Positions 7,775 through 16,103 of a stretch of 64,000 nt of DNA are shown here, one piece after another (within the stretch, counting starts at the first letter, position 1; every line of letters begins with the position of its first letter). Under the pieces are notes generated by a model, which was not told where the DNA came from, ran no database searches, and saw nothing but the letters and a program-made list of their open reading frames with translations. The stretch is from positions 1 through 64,000 of the forward strand of contig DVHG01000006.1 of assembly GCA_018712345.1 (NCBI GenBank), given 5' to 3'. The stretch is from Candidatus Onthovicinus excrementipullorum. GTDB lineage: Bacteria > Bacillota > Clostridia > Oscillospirales > Acutalibacteraceae. Position numbers and translations under genes: made by a program.

Positions 7775-8485
7775 ATGAAATGTCCATCTTGCGGAACGGA
7801 AAACGGCAATAATGCGGTCCTGTGCTCCTCCTGCGGAGCAGCCCTTCCGGTAGGTTCAGCACAGCAGGCCGTACCTCAGCAGACTGCTCCCCAGCAGGCA
7901 GTACCACAGCAGCCGGCCTATCAGGCGCCGATGCAGCCCCCGGTTCCGCAGAAAAAGAGCAGGAAAAAGGGCTGCGGCATCGCGGCCGGTATTGTGGCGG
8001 GCATCATTGTGATCGCGATCATTCTGGGCGCAGTCTTCGGCGGCAATGATAACAGCAGCACTGATGATGGCGGCAATTCTGCCGGCACAGCGCAGCAGGA
8101 AGACTCCAAAAAACAGCAGGGATCGGGTACAATTGGGGATTTCGCCATTGAAATTAAGGATGCCAAGCTCACTAAGGATTATTTGGGCGATGACGCTCTC
8201 CAGATCACCTACAGCTTCACTAACAATTCCGATAAGGCGGAGTCCTTTGGCGTGGCTTTAAGCGCCAAAGCCTATCAGGACGGCGTGGAATTGCAGAGCG
8301 CCATCCCAAGCTCCTCCTCCGACATTTCCACGTGGGACCAGTATAATGATGTCAAACCTGGCGTGACGACGGATGTCATCATTCTCTACAGCCTGTCTAA
8401 CACAACTTCCAACGTTGAGGTTGAAGTGATTGATTGGGTTGGCATCCATGATGAGACAGTCGTCAAGACCTTTGCCCTCCAATAA
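7775..8485 (+). CDS. Zinc-ribbon, single-pass membrane protein with DUF5067-like outer domain
   Basis: 236 residues. Zinc ribbon at 1-25 (CPSCG at 3-7 and CSSCG at 17-21), a Gln/Pro-rich linker with repeated QQAVPQQ units (about 28-60), a basic stretch KKSRKKG, one membrane helix (about 67-90), a Ser/Asn/Asp-rich linker, then a beta-rich domain (about 115-236) of the DUF5067 type, including ALQITYSFTNNSDKAESFGV and PGVTTDVIILYSL. The C-terminal domain should lie outside the cell. SD GGAGGG precedes the ATG. It follows the kinase by 84 bases and ends at a strong terminator. Role unknown; sensing or surface adhesion are possible. Confidence 0.72.
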   Translation: MKCPSCGTENGNNAVLCSSCGAALPVGSAQQAVPQQTAPQQAVPQQPAYQAPMQPPVPQKKSRKKGCGIAAGIVAGIIVIAIILGAVFGGNDNSSTDDGGNSAGTAQQEDSKKQQGSGTIGDFAIEIKDAKLTKDYLGDDALQITYSFTNNSDKAESFGVALSAKAYQDGVELQSAIPSSSSDISTWDQYNDVKPGVTTDVIILYSLSNTTSNVEVEVIDWVGIHDETVVKTFALQ

Positions 8486-8506
8486 ATTTCCACACACTCC
8501 GATCAG

Positions 8507-8540
8507 AAAAGGTGCGGCCTTGCGGCCGCACCTTTTCTTT
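8507..8540. terminator. Bidirectional terminator between zinc-ribbon and WYL genes
   Basis: Perfect 13-bp stem AAAAGGTGCGGCC (8507-8519) / GGCCGCACCTTTT (8524-8536) with loop TTGC and T-rich flanks on both sides, between convergent genes. Confidence 0.85.
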
Positions 8541-8586
8541 AAATTCTGCAGATTGGAGAGCCTTTAACCTCTCTCACCGTGGGGCG

Positions 8587-9597
8587 TCAGTTTTCCTCTT
8601 TCATCTGACAGGCCGGGTACTGCCGCAGCACAGAGAGCAGCAGTCTCCGGTACTCCTCGCGCGCGGGGGCAGGGGAGATCAGTTCCACTTCAGCGCCAAA
8701 TCCGAGCAACCAGCCGTAAAACTGGGGACTCAGTTCCACTGGCACTTCCATCAAAAAGCTGCCGTCCCCCTGCTCCCGCATGGGAACCTCATACCCAAAG
8801 CGATCAATCATGACACCGGCCAGCTCATTGCGTACACGCAGCGTTACCACACTGCTCTCACCGCCAAACATACCAAATAATGTGGAGGAATACGTTGCCA
8901 GATCGAGCGCCTCTAATACCTGATCGCCCTCCCTGTGTTCCCGTTCCGGGGAGATGCGCTCCATCTTGTCTACCCGGAAGTGCTTGACCGTCCCCTGACG
9001 CCCGTCGAACGCGATCAGATAGTACTTTTCCTCATTCCACATCAGCGAATAGGGACTGACGTGATAGCGCTCCCCACCATGGCGGTAGACCTTTTCCTTT
9101 TTTACATTATATTCAAAGTAGTCAAAGCTGATCTGCCGGTCCGCCACAATCGCGGCATGGATCTCATCGATGTTGTAATAGATGCTCTCGTTCATGGAGC
9201 GGATCCTGTTTGGGACATAGACACCGCTGCCAAAGCGCACTGCCTGATAGCGGCTGGCCAGTCCACCCAGCTTTTTCACAAGCTGCTCACTCTTTTTCTG
9301 TGTGATGAAGCGGGAGGATTGCACCGCATCGACGAGCAGCTTGAGCTCCGGCAGCTCAAAGGAGCGGGAAACAATGCAGTACCCGCCGCTGCGGCCGCGC
9401 TTGCAGATGATATCCAGCCCAAAGCGGGTGAGCGCCTCAATGTCCGAATAAATACTCTTACACTCCGCGGTGATTCCATACTCCGCCAGACGACCTATGA
9501 TCTCATCCGTAGTCAGGGTATGCTCTTCATCCGTCTCTTCCAGCAGGAGGCGGGCAATATAGAGAATTTTCAATTTCTGGTTCCGGTCCTTCGGCAT
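8587..9597 (-). CDS. WYL-domain transcriptional regulator
   Basis: 336 residues from ATG 9597, which has GAGAGGA upstream; an in-frame ATG 33 bases earlier lacks a good SD. N-terminal winged HTH (about 1-65: KLKILYIARLLLEETDEEHTLTTDEIIGRL in fragments, then CKSIYSDIEAL and GRSGGYCI). The WYL domain follows (about 130-225) with ISFDYFEY, YHVSPYSLMWNEEKYYLIAFD and KHFRVDKMERI, and a C-terminal WCX-like extension. WYL proteins bind nucleotide or nucleic-acid ligands and control stress or defence genes; here no defence genes are adjacent. Divergent from the histidine kinase gene 90 bases away. Confidence 0.9.
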   Translation of the reverse strand: MPKDRNQKLKILYIARLLLEETDEEHTLTTDEIIGRLAEYGITAECKSIYSDIEALTRFGLDIICKRGRSGGYCIVSRSFELPELKLLVDAVQSSRFITQKKSEQLVKKLGGLASRYQAVRFGSGVYVPNRIRSMNESIYYNIDEIHAAIVADRQISFDYFEYNVKKEKVYRHGGERYHVSPYSLMWNEEKYYLIAFDGRQGTVKHFRVDKMERISPEREHREGDQVLEALDLATYSSTLFGMFGGESSVVTLRVRNELAGVMIDRFGYEVPMREQGDGSFLMEVPVELSPQFYGWLLGFGAEVELISPAPAREEYRRLLLSVLRQYPACQMKEEN

Positions 9598-9686
9598 CCC
9601 ATCACGTCCTCTCTTTAAAAATTTTATCATATATGGTATACTAACTTCAATAGACGAAATTTACCGTTCGTGCGGGAGGGGATGCC

Positions 9687-11201
9687 ATGACTGTCAAAAA
9701 AAGACTGATTTTTTCCAATGTGCTTGTCATCCTGCTCTCCATTATTTTTATCCTGCTCGTCTTTTTCGTCACCTTCCTCGCCTTTTTCAGCGTGGTGGGG
9801 GTGACAGTGCGCGACATTGAGCAGCGCGACGGCGTCGCCAACAATATCCAGACGCTCTCCGTCCATCGGATCGGCAGATACTGCCGGGAGGAGGACCCGG
9901 CGGAAAAAGCAGAAATTGCCCGGAAACTGAAAGATCAGGTGGCGTACTTCGGCTTTAGTTCCCGGCTGGAATGTGACGGCGTGACCATCTACGCCGATCT
10001 TGATGCGGATGAGGAGCAGTTTCTCAGCGGGCATTCAGACATGTTCGCCGCCGGGAATGCGATCGCTATGGAAAATGATACGGCGGCCGTTGTCCACTAT
10101 GACTCCAGTGTCCAGGGCGTACACATCCGGTTTGATGCTGTCAGGCTCGGTTCCCCGGAGGGCAGTGTGTCCGGGGATCGGCTTGATTCCGGCGAGGTAT
10201 CCCGCTATGTGGAGATCTACACGCTGATGATCCTGGTTTGCGCCGTGGCGGCGATCTTTATTTCCATCGTGTTCGTCTCCAGCAGGACGGCGCATGCCAT
10301 CACCCGCCCGCTCAATCTGCTGCGCAAGGGCTCGCAGGAGATCAAAAACGGCAACCTGGACTATAAGATCTATTATCGCGGCAAGGGGGACGAGTTTGAG
10401 CACGTGTGCTCAGACTTTGACGATATGCGCCTGCGGCTGAAGCGCTCCGTCCAGGCTCAGATGGATGCGGAAAAACGCCGCAAGCAGCTGTACGCCGGGA
10501 TCTCCCATGATCTGCGCACGCCGCTGACCGCCATTAAGGGCTACGTAGAGGGGCTGCGCGACGGCGTGGCCAGCACACCGGAGATGCGCACAAAGTATTT
10601 ACAGACAATTTACCGCAAGGCGTGCGATATGGACAATCTGGTGGACAAGCTCTTCTTGTTCACACAGCTGGATTCCGGGCAGTTTCCGTTTAATTTTGAA
10701 ACCGTTCCGGTCAAAAAGTACCTGACCAATTTCCTCGCCCAGCGGCAGGAGGATTACCGCGCCCGCGGTCTGGAGATCCAGTATGAGGACCGCCTCACCG
10801 GCGCGGAAACCGTCCGGATGGATGTCCAGGAGATCAACCGGGTCCTGTCAAACATCCTTGACAACAGCGTCAAGTACAAAACGGCTCCGATCGGTGTCAG
10901 CCGCATCACCGCCCGCACGCAGGGAGATCGCCTGATCCTCACCCTGAGTGACAACGGGCGCGGTGTGGAGGACACAGATCTTGACAATATTTTCAGCGAC
11001 TTTTTCAGGACCGACAAGGCCCGGATGGATCCGGGATCCGGCAGCGGGCTCGGCCTTGCGATCGCCCGGCATATCATCCGGGCACACGGAGGCCGCATCT
11101 ATGCCAGAGGCGGCGGCGGCCTGACAATTATTATCGAACTCCCCCGCTCAGGGGATATGGACAGGAGTGGAGACAGCAGTGAAGAGAATTTTGATCATTG
11201 A
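9687..11201 (+). CDS. Sensor histidine kinase (OmpR-class partner)
   Basis: 504 residues. First membrane helix about 8-38, extracytoplasmic sensor region about 40-180, second helix about 181-203, HAMP about 205-260. HisKA has YAGISHDLRTPLTAIKGY with the phospho-acceptor at His274; HATPase_c has NRVLSNILDNSVKY (N box), LTLSDNGRGVEDTD (G1), FFRTDKAR (F box) and GSGSGLGLAI (G2). Start at ATG 9687 after GGGAGGGG. The response regulator overlaps its 3' end. Signal unknown. Confidence 0.95.
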   Translation: MTVKKRLIFSNVLVILLSIIFILLVFFVTFLAFFSVVGVTVRDIEQRDGVANNIQTLSVHRIGRYCREEDPAEKAEIARKLKDQVAYFGFSSRLECDGVTIYADLDADEEQFLSGHSDMFAAGNAIAMENDTAAVVHYDSSVQGVHIRFDAVRLGSPEGSVSGDRLDSGEVSRYVEIYTLMILVCAVAAIFISIVFVSSRTAHAITRPLNLLRKGSQEIKNGNLDYKIYYRGKGDEFEHVCSDFDDMRLRLKRSVQAQMDAEKRRKQLYAGISHDLRTPLTAIKGYVEGLRDGVASTPEMRTKYLQTIYRKACDMDNLVDKLFLFTQLDSGQFPFNFETVPVKKYLTNFLAQRQEDYRARGLEIQYEDRLTGAETVRMDVQEINRVLSNILDNSVKYKTAPIGVSRITARTQGDRLILTLSDNGRGVEDTDLDNIFSDFFRTDKARMDPGSGSGLGLAIARHIIRAHGGRIYARGGGGLTIIIELPRSGDMDRSGDSSEENFDH

Positions 11202-11880
11202 GGATGATGAGAGCATCGCGGAGCTTGAACGCGACTATCTGGAGGCAAACGGCTTTGAGACAGAGATCTGCACCAACGGCCAGACCGGATGCGAACGCGC
11301 CATACAGGAGCAGTATGATCTGGTTTTGATCGACGTCATGCTCCCCGGGATGGACGGCTTTAATATCTGCCGCTGCATCCGCGAGGTCAAGGAGACGCCG
11401 ATCATTATGGTCACAGCCAAAAAAGAGGATATTGATAAGATCCGTGCGCTCGGCCTTGGGGCAGACGACTACATGGTCAAGCCTTTTTCCCCCGGAGAGC
11501 TCGTCGCACGCGTCAATGCGCATATCAGCCGGTATGAGCGGCTGACCTCCACGGACCGGCATGAGAGCAGCAACGCCATTGTCATTGGCAATCTGAAAAT
11601 CCTGCCCAAGGAGTGGCGTGTATACGTGGACGGAAAGCCGGTCAAATTTACCACGCGGGAATTTGAGCTGCTGCTCTTCCTCGCCTCCAATCCAAACATC
11701 GTCTTCTCCAAGGAGACGCTCTTTGACCGGATCTGGGGCATGGACGCGATTGGTGACACCTCCACCGTCACGGTCCACATCAACCGTATCCGGGAAAAGA
11801 TCGAGGAGGACAGCACAAAACCGCGCTTCATCGAGACCGTCTGGGGCGCCGGCTATCGGTTTAACATCCCTTCTGCATAA
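11179..11880 (+). CDS. OmpR-family response regulator
   Basis: 233 residues from GTG 11179, preceded by GGAG 6 bases upstream; a GTG at 11167 in the same frame is a less likely start. Receiver domain about 1-118 with acidic pair Asp9-Asp10, phospho-acceptor Asp52 in VLIDVMLPGMDG, Thr in MVTAKK and Lys in YMVKPF. DNA-binding winged helix about 130-233 (FTTREFELLLFLASN, STVTVHINRIREKIEE, VWGAGYRF). Translated from within the kinase gene (23-base overlap), so the two are coupled. A palindrome lies directly after the stop codon. Confidence 0.95.
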   Translation: MKRILIIEDDESIAELERDYLEANGFETEICTNGQTGCERAIQEQYDLVLIDVMLPGMDGFNICRCIREVKETPIIMVTAKKEDIDKIRALGLGADDYMVKPFSPGELVARVNAHISRYERLTSTDRHESSNAIVIGNLKILPKEWRVYVDGKPVKFTTREFELLLFLASNPNIVFSKETLFDRIWGMDAIGDTSTVTVHINRIREKIEEDSTKPRFIETVWGAGYRFNIPSA

Positions 11881-11881
11881 T

Positions 11882-11898
11882 ACGGTTTTCAAAACCGT
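11882..11898. promoter_or_regulatory. Perfect palindrome ACGGTTTTCAAAACCGT
   Basis: Eight-base arms around a central C, right after the response regulator stop codon and about 110 bases before the E2-like gene. It has no run of T, so it is a poor terminator and could equally be an operator for the downstream gene. Confidence 0.35.
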
Positions 11899-12009
11899 GT
11901 AACATTGTATTTTATAATTCATATTATTTCATATATTTGTTCATATTTCGTTTTAAAAATCATGATATGATTTTTCTTGTAATCAAGAAATTGATTGGGG
12001 GAATCTATC

Positions 12010-12945
12010 ATGAAATATTCGTCCTGCACCGGAGAGCCACGGGAACGCCAGGTGTTCGATATCCAGCGTAAAATAGTGGCACACATGACTTCCGAATCCT
12101 GGCAGAAAATCCCGCATGTGGCATATGTGTATGAACCGGACGTGAGCAAATTTTTTCAGGAGTTCCGCAGCATGAACAGCGACGGCAGCCGCACACAGAA
12201 GATCACCTTCAACACGCTGATGCTGCGCACCATTGTCGAGGGGCTCAAGGCCGCCCCCTCCATGAATTCCCATCTGGAATTTAACCCGTTTTTCGTCACA
12301 GGTGAATTTGATATCTATGACAATATTGATATCACAATGCCCTATATGCTCCCAAGCGGTGAAATGATGACAATCAATCTGCGCAACTGCGAGAACCGCT
12401 CCCTCGATAACCTGACCGACTATATTGCCCAGATCGGCCGTAAGGTGGAAAAGACAAATATGAGCGAGGCCATGTATTCTGTCTCCCTGGAGAAATCGCT
12501 CCTCGAGCTCAAGGATTTAAAAATCCCTTCACTCCTTGGCCGGCTGTTCGGCGCCAAGGTTGGCCGCAACAGGATCCGTCTGCTCAAGGGGCAGGAGAAA
12601 AAGGACTACTATAAGATCCCAGAGAGCGAGCGTATCACCAAGGAGGACCTACGCCCCGGTACGATCACGGTCTCCAATATCGGTTCGCTTGATAAGAATC
12701 AGACCGGTCTCGTCTCCCTGCTGGAGATCATCCCCCCACAGTGCGTGGCCATCGGGATTGGCGCTGTAATGGATGCGCCGGGTGTCGTCACGGACGAGGA
12801 CAGCACAAAGCGGGTGGATGTGGTCAAGAAGCTCCCAATCACGATTGCCTTTGACCATCGTGCCCTTGATTTTGATGCGATTATCCCATTCATGAGGCGG
12901 CTGGATGAGATCTTTGCCGATCCGTCGGTCATCCGGAGCTGGTAA
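12010..12945 (+). CDS. Stand-alone 2-oxo acid dehydrogenase E2-type acyltransferase domain
   Basis: 311 residues from ATG 12010 (GGGGGAA 7 bases upstream; the in-frame TTG 11995 overlaps this SD). The whole protein corresponds to the catalytic domain of E2 acyltransferases: an N-terminal helix RQVFDIQRKIVAHMTSES, ITFNTLMLRTIVEGL, NIDITMPYMLPSGEMM, TITVSNIGSLDKNQTGLVS and the active-site end ITIAFDHRALDFDAI. The catalytic His of DHR and the later Asp are kept, but the usual DG is DF. There is no lipoyl domain and no E1 or E3 gene nearby, so a pyruvate-dehydrogenase role is unlikely. Probably cotranscribed with the kinase gene 22 bases downstream. Confidence 0.82.
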   Translation: MKYSSCTGEPRERQVFDIQRKIVAHMTSESWQKIPHVAYVYEPDVSKFFQEFRSMNSDGSRTQKITFNTLMLRTIVEGLKAAPSMNSHLEFNPFFVTGEFDIYDNIDITMPYMLPSGEMMTINLRNCENRSLDNLTDYIAQIGRKVEKTNMSEAMYSVSLEKSLLELKDLKIPSLLGRLFGAKVGRNRIRLLKGQEKKDYYKIPESERITKEDLRPGTITVSNIGSLDKNQTGLVSLLEIIPPQCVAIGIGAVMDAPGVVTDEDSTKRVDVVKKLPITIAFDHRALDFDAIIPFMRRLDEIFADPSVIRSW

Positions 12946-12967
12946 TCCCACACAAGGAGGAATCCTG

Positions 12968-13495
12968 TTGAATATTATCCTGATCGGCATGCCCGGATGC
13001 GGCAAGAGCACCGCCGGCGTACTGGCCGCGAAAGCCATGTGTATGCAGTTTATTGACACGGACCTGCTGCTCCAACATGCGGGGCACGCTAAACTACAGA
13101 CGATCATTAACACAAAGGGGCTGGACTTTTTCCTTAAGCTGGAGGAAAAGGTCCTCACCTCGCTTTCCTGTGAAAACAGCGTTATCTCTACCGGGGGCAG
13201 CGCCGTGTACTATGAGAGTGCAATGGCGCACTTGCGCTCCATTGGGAAAGTAGTGTATCTTCGCCTGACCTATGAGGAAATGAGCGCCCGCATCCACAAT
13301 CTGGCCACCCGCGGCATCGCCATGAAAGAGGGCATGACCCTGCGCGATATGTATGAGGAACGCCGCCCGCTCTATGAAAAATATGCTGACTTTATCATTG
13401 ACTGCGACGGTGGCACAGTCGAGCAGACAGTGGCGGCAATCTGCGCAGCTACAAACCCTGGCAGCGCAGGGGGCGCCGCCCATCCTATAAAATAA
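12968..13495 (+). CDS. aroK: Shikimate kinase
   Basis: 175 residues from TTG 12968, chosen because AAGGAGG (12954-12960) lies 7 bases upstream and translation then starts at LNIILIGMPGCGKST, as expected for the family. Walker A GMPGCGKST at about 7-15, the shikimate-binding DTD at about 32-34, and STGGSAVYY with the GG pair at about 75. The lid region has NLATRGIAM. The enzyme phosphorylates shikimate in the chorismate pathway; no other aro genes are in the window. The unusual lid (ATRGIAMKEGMT in place of the typical RPLL) leaves room for a related small-molecule kinase. Confidence 0.8.
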   Translation: MNIILIGMPGCGKSTAGVLAAKAMCMQFIDTDLLLQHAGHAKLQTIINTKGLDFFLKLEEKVLTSLSCENSVISTGGSAVYYESAMAHLRSIGKVVYLRLTYEEMSARIHNLATRGIAMKEGMTLRDMYEERRPLYEKYADFIIDCDGGTVEQTVAAICAATNPGSAGGAAHPIK

Positions 13496-13512
13496 ATTGT
13501 CCCAGTGATCCC

Positions 13513-13545
13513 AAAACAGCGCGGAATACCCGCGCTGTTTTTTTA
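13513..13545 (+). terminator. Terminator after shikimate kinase
   Basis: Perfect 12-bp stem AAAACAGCGCGG / CCGCGCTGTTTT with loop AATAC and TTTT following. Confidence 0.88.
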
Positions 13546-13917
13546 TTATAGAAACTGCACCCTCCATAGACGTCAACGGAGAATACAGCCTTGCCAGGAA
13601 ATCCACACTGCCCTTTTTACGCGAAACGCTGCATAAAGTTACACCCCACGCCTTTTTCAGACGAATTGCGACAGCTTTCGAACAACATGTCCGTACAAGT
13701 TCTCCGAAAAAATAGTTGCAATAATATCCAAAATCATGGAAAAAGGCAAGCAGATCAAAGATCCGGCATTCAAATATCGTGATTTATATCCGTTGAAATT
13801 TGTCAAAAAAGCTTTTCACAATTTGTATGTTTGTATTATTGAAATTTTAAATTTGAAATGATAAACTATAAACATCACTTTGAAGTGTAAATTTTAATCA
13901 CTTAAGGAGGAATAAGT
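13546..13917 (+). other. Intergenic region before the aegerolysin-like cassette
   Basis: No convincing gene. The right half is AT-rich and includes a 41-codon frame at 13736-13861 with no SD, not called. Promoter-like elements (TTGAAA and TATAAA-type hexamers) occur at about 13836-13870. A strong SD, AAGGAGGAA, lies before the ATG at 13918. The AT-rich stretch marks the left edge of a probably acquired cassette. Confidence 0.4.
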
Positions 13918-14331
13918 ATGCCAAAATGGACCTATTATCTAACAATATACAACCAACTGGATCGTCCCCTGAAGCTCTCGGCAGAAAATATCGCCTGGGG
14001 GAAAAAGGAGAGCAGCAAAGATTATCCCGGGAATTTTCCCAGCCAGATTGATCCCGGAACGAGCGGGAAATTCTACGTTTATTCTCCGGCAGCCAGATCG
14101 TATGGGATCGAATTTTATCTGACCTTTAACGATATTGCACCTGCAGGCCAGAACATGTACGGCACCATGCAGATCGACGTGGATATGCCCTATTGGAAGC
14201 ACAGAAATACAAGCAGCTGTACCACGACAGGACTTTTAAGCCAGAGCGGCTTTCAGTATGTACCGGACGGCGCCCACGATTTCAGCACGTCCGTCACAGT
14301 TTCAAGAAGCGTCAACGCAACAAAGAAGTAG
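13918..14331 (+). CDS. Aegerolysin-like beta-sandwich protein (candidate pore-forming toxin component)
   Basis: 137 residues, close to the aegerolysin length (about 135). The order of motifs resembles that family: an N-terminal strand WTYYLTIYNQ, an IAWGKKES segment equivalent to the SWGK strand, a PGTSGKFYVYSPAARS segment equivalent to the PG...GRS region, then MQIDVDMPYWKHRNTSS where aegerolysins have the acidic aromatic YWDCPW loop, and a final beta-rich end HDFSTSVTVSRS. No signal peptide, as in fungal and bacterial aegerolysins. Known members bind membrane lipids and open pores with a larger partner protein. The next gene, 11 bases downstream with its own strong SD, would be that partner. 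The match is by eye and the similarity is distant. Confidence 0.5.
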   Translation: MPKWTYYLTIYNQLDRPLKLSAENIAWGKKESSKDYPGNFPSQIDPGTSGKFYVYSPAARSYGIEFYLTFNDIAPAGQNMYGTMQIDVDMPYWKHRNTSSCTTTGLLSQSGFQYVPDGAHDFSTSVTVSRSVNATKK

Positions 14332-14342
14332 GAGGAATTTTT

Positions 14343-15344
14343 ATGGTCGACACCTATCGCAACTGGGGCGATATCGAAAAGCTGCCCCTCGCCTCTCAGA
14401 TCCCGATCCGCAATCTGATCCCGAAGACAAATGTGTATCAGGATGAGCTTCCCGTGCTGCGCTCGGAGCCCCTTGTCATTCCGCCCGCGCAATGGAATGA
14501 AATTCATGATGCGGCCCTCCCCGATCCCTATGCAAAATCCTCTTCGGTCGATTCTTATTTTTGCGTATGCGTGTATGTGCTTCGGCGTGTAGGGATGCTT
14601 TCTATCGCGGCTCAGCAGTCCGTTGAAAAAAGCGAAACGATTGAACACACTTCATCTCTGCGCGAAAGTATCTCCTCAACGGAAAGACTGGACGCCGCCC
14701 TGGATGGCAGCAGTTTCAGCGAGGCGGGCAGTGTCATGGCACACATTGGAGCTTCGTTTGAACTGACCACGGTGAGCGAGTACGCTACCGAAGACAGGCG
14801 CACCAGCGTGGTGGACATCCGATATGAACAGAGCGAATACGATCGGGACGTCGTGTTTTGGGACGTTGCGAAGGTGGTTGTCCTCTATCGGAAGATGAAA
14901 GAGGGCTTTAAAGAGCCCCTGGTGCGCATGGCCGCACTCGATGACTTTTATTTTGAAACCTATCAGAAGACGTACACTTACGAGGATTCTGACCATTTGA
15001 TGGTCAGGAACGACAACGTCCTGCGAATCGACCCCTCAGATAATAACGCTACGGCAGGGATTAGCTTACGGCTCACCGGCTGCGTGACAGGCACCATAGT
15101 CGCTCAGAACATCACACATCGCACCAATGTCCTACAATATGCTCACTGTTATGACTGCAGCCATGTCCAGCAGACAACAGGAGCCATTCGTATGCGCCAG
15201 ACGCTGCATCGAGAAGGCACGGTCCACGCGCAGTGTCCCGTATATAGCCTTAATAACGGACACGGTCTGCGGATCACATGGTCCAACAACACATGTCATG
15301 TTTGTATTGGAAGTTCTACATCAAATGAAACGACTTCCATGTAA
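14343..15344 (+). CDS. Unrecognised 333-residue partner of the aegerolysin-like protein
   Basis: Start ATG 14343 follows AGGAGG with an 8-base spacing. No family was recognised. No signal peptide. About residues 80-100 are hydrophobic-to-neutral (YFCVCVYVLRRVGMLSIAA falls at 62-80), followed by a Ser/Thr/Glu-rich stretch (EKSETIEHTSSLRESISSTE, about 84-103) and an alternating polar/nonpolar segment (SEAGSVMAHIGASFELTTVS, about 118-137), features compatible with a membrane-inserting hairpin. The middle is beta-rich (VVFWDVAKVVVLYRKM); the C-terminal third contains six or more Cys and His residues and looks like a separate domain. No MACPF or Toxin_10 signature was found. Its position suggests one transcript with the small gene. 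Function inferred only from the neighbour. Confidence 0.55.
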   Translation: MVDTYRNWGDIEKLPLASQIPIRNLIPKTNVYQDELPVLRSEPLVIPPAQWNEIHDAALPDPYAKSSSVDSYFCVCVYVLRRVGMLSIAAQQSVEKSETIEHTSSLRESISSTERLDAALDGSSFSEAGSVMAHIGASFELTTVSEYATEDRRTSVVDIRYEQSEYDRDVVFWDVAKVVVLYRKMKEGFKEPLVRMAALDDFYFETYQKTYTYEDSDHLMVRNDNVLRIDPSDNNATAGISLRLTGCVTGTIVAQNITHRTNVLQYAHCYDCSHVQQTTGAIRMRQTLHREGTVHAQCPVYSLNNGHGLRITWSNNTCHVCIGSSTSNETTSM

Positions 15345-15445
15345 AAATTGTCGCTTCCCCGGAGCAGGCGGATACTGCTTTCAATTAAAGGGATCCCGCT
15401 GGTATAGGGGAACGACGCTTTTCGGATAAAAAATTGAAGTATACA

Positions 15446-15488
15446 AATCAAAAATCCACCGGCTCTCGTCGGTGGATTTTTGATTGAT
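15446..15488 (+). terminator. Terminator of the two-gene cassette
   Basis: Perfect 16-bp stem AATCAAAAATCCACCG (15446-15461) / CGGTGGATTTTTGATT (15470-15485). Confidence 0.85.
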
Positions 15489-16103
15489 AAAGCACCCTAA
15501 CAAAACGTCAACCAAAAATTACGCTCAAAACCCGAATCCGCAAAAAGTTGGAAGCGGGCGAAAACCGCTGCACGCCCAGGGTTCAAACTTCCCGAAAATT
15601 AAGAAAACCTGATTGTACATTAAGAGATAGCCAGATCAGCTTGTAAAAAATCCAATTAAAGCAAAAAATTGCACAAGGAGAAATCAAGTTTTCGTCCACC
15701 TTTTTCAAAAGATGGTGGGATTCTGAGGGACAAAGCCTCTGGTCGTGTTCCAAAGAGTACGAAATCACTGAAAAAGATCAGGAGGAGGCCGAAACAGTAT
15801 GTCGGGCTGTTTCAGCCTAAAGGCCCTCTCAAGTGATTCCCTAAAAAATCCGTTTGTACAAGGGACAGTCCCTACTTCCCTTTTTCGACAGTCAGTAATC
15901 GCCTCCAAAGGACGTAGCTTGAATGACCAGCCCTAAAGGGCATAACATCGGCTGCGCCTAAAGGCGCGTATGGAGAGTATTCCCAATCCACTTCGGGTTA
16001 CTAATAAATATGCCCCCTGTTCTGTCTGGAACAGGGGGCATTGCCTATATAACTGCCCTTACACAGGATCATTTACACAAGGGCGGTTAAAAGATCTCTT
16101 AAA
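15489..16103. other. Long intergenic stretch without a supported gene
   Basis: About 600 bases between the cassette terminator and the surface-protein gene. Only short frames without ribosome-binding sites are present. The composition is mixed and the segment near 15660-15800 looks like decayed or non-coding repeat sequence. No promoter or RNA gene was recognised apart from the terminator hairpin at 16010-16041. Confidence 0.5.
16010..16041 (-). terminator. Terminator after the surface protein gene
   Basis: Perfect 13-bp stem ATGCCCCCTGTTC (16010-16022) / GAACAGGGGGCAT (16029-16041); on the minus strand it is followed by ATTTATTAG. Confidence 0.7.

Noticed and set aside
13736-13861. 41-codon frame upstream of the aegerolysin-like gene
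   Set aside because: No SD, no recognisable motif, and it lies in AT-rich DNA where short frames are expected by chance.
14343-15344. MACPF or Toxin_10 assignment for the partner protein
   Set aside because: Neither the MACPF Y/W-G-T/S-H-F/Y signature nor the Toxin_10 pattern could be found, so no family name was given.
15560-15600. Possible tRNA T-arm (GGTTCAAAC)
   Set aside because: No matching D-arm, anticodon arm or acceptor stem around it.
15583-15768. Short minus-strand frame in the long gap after the cassette
   Set aside because: No ribosome-binding site and no sequence pattern of a real protein.
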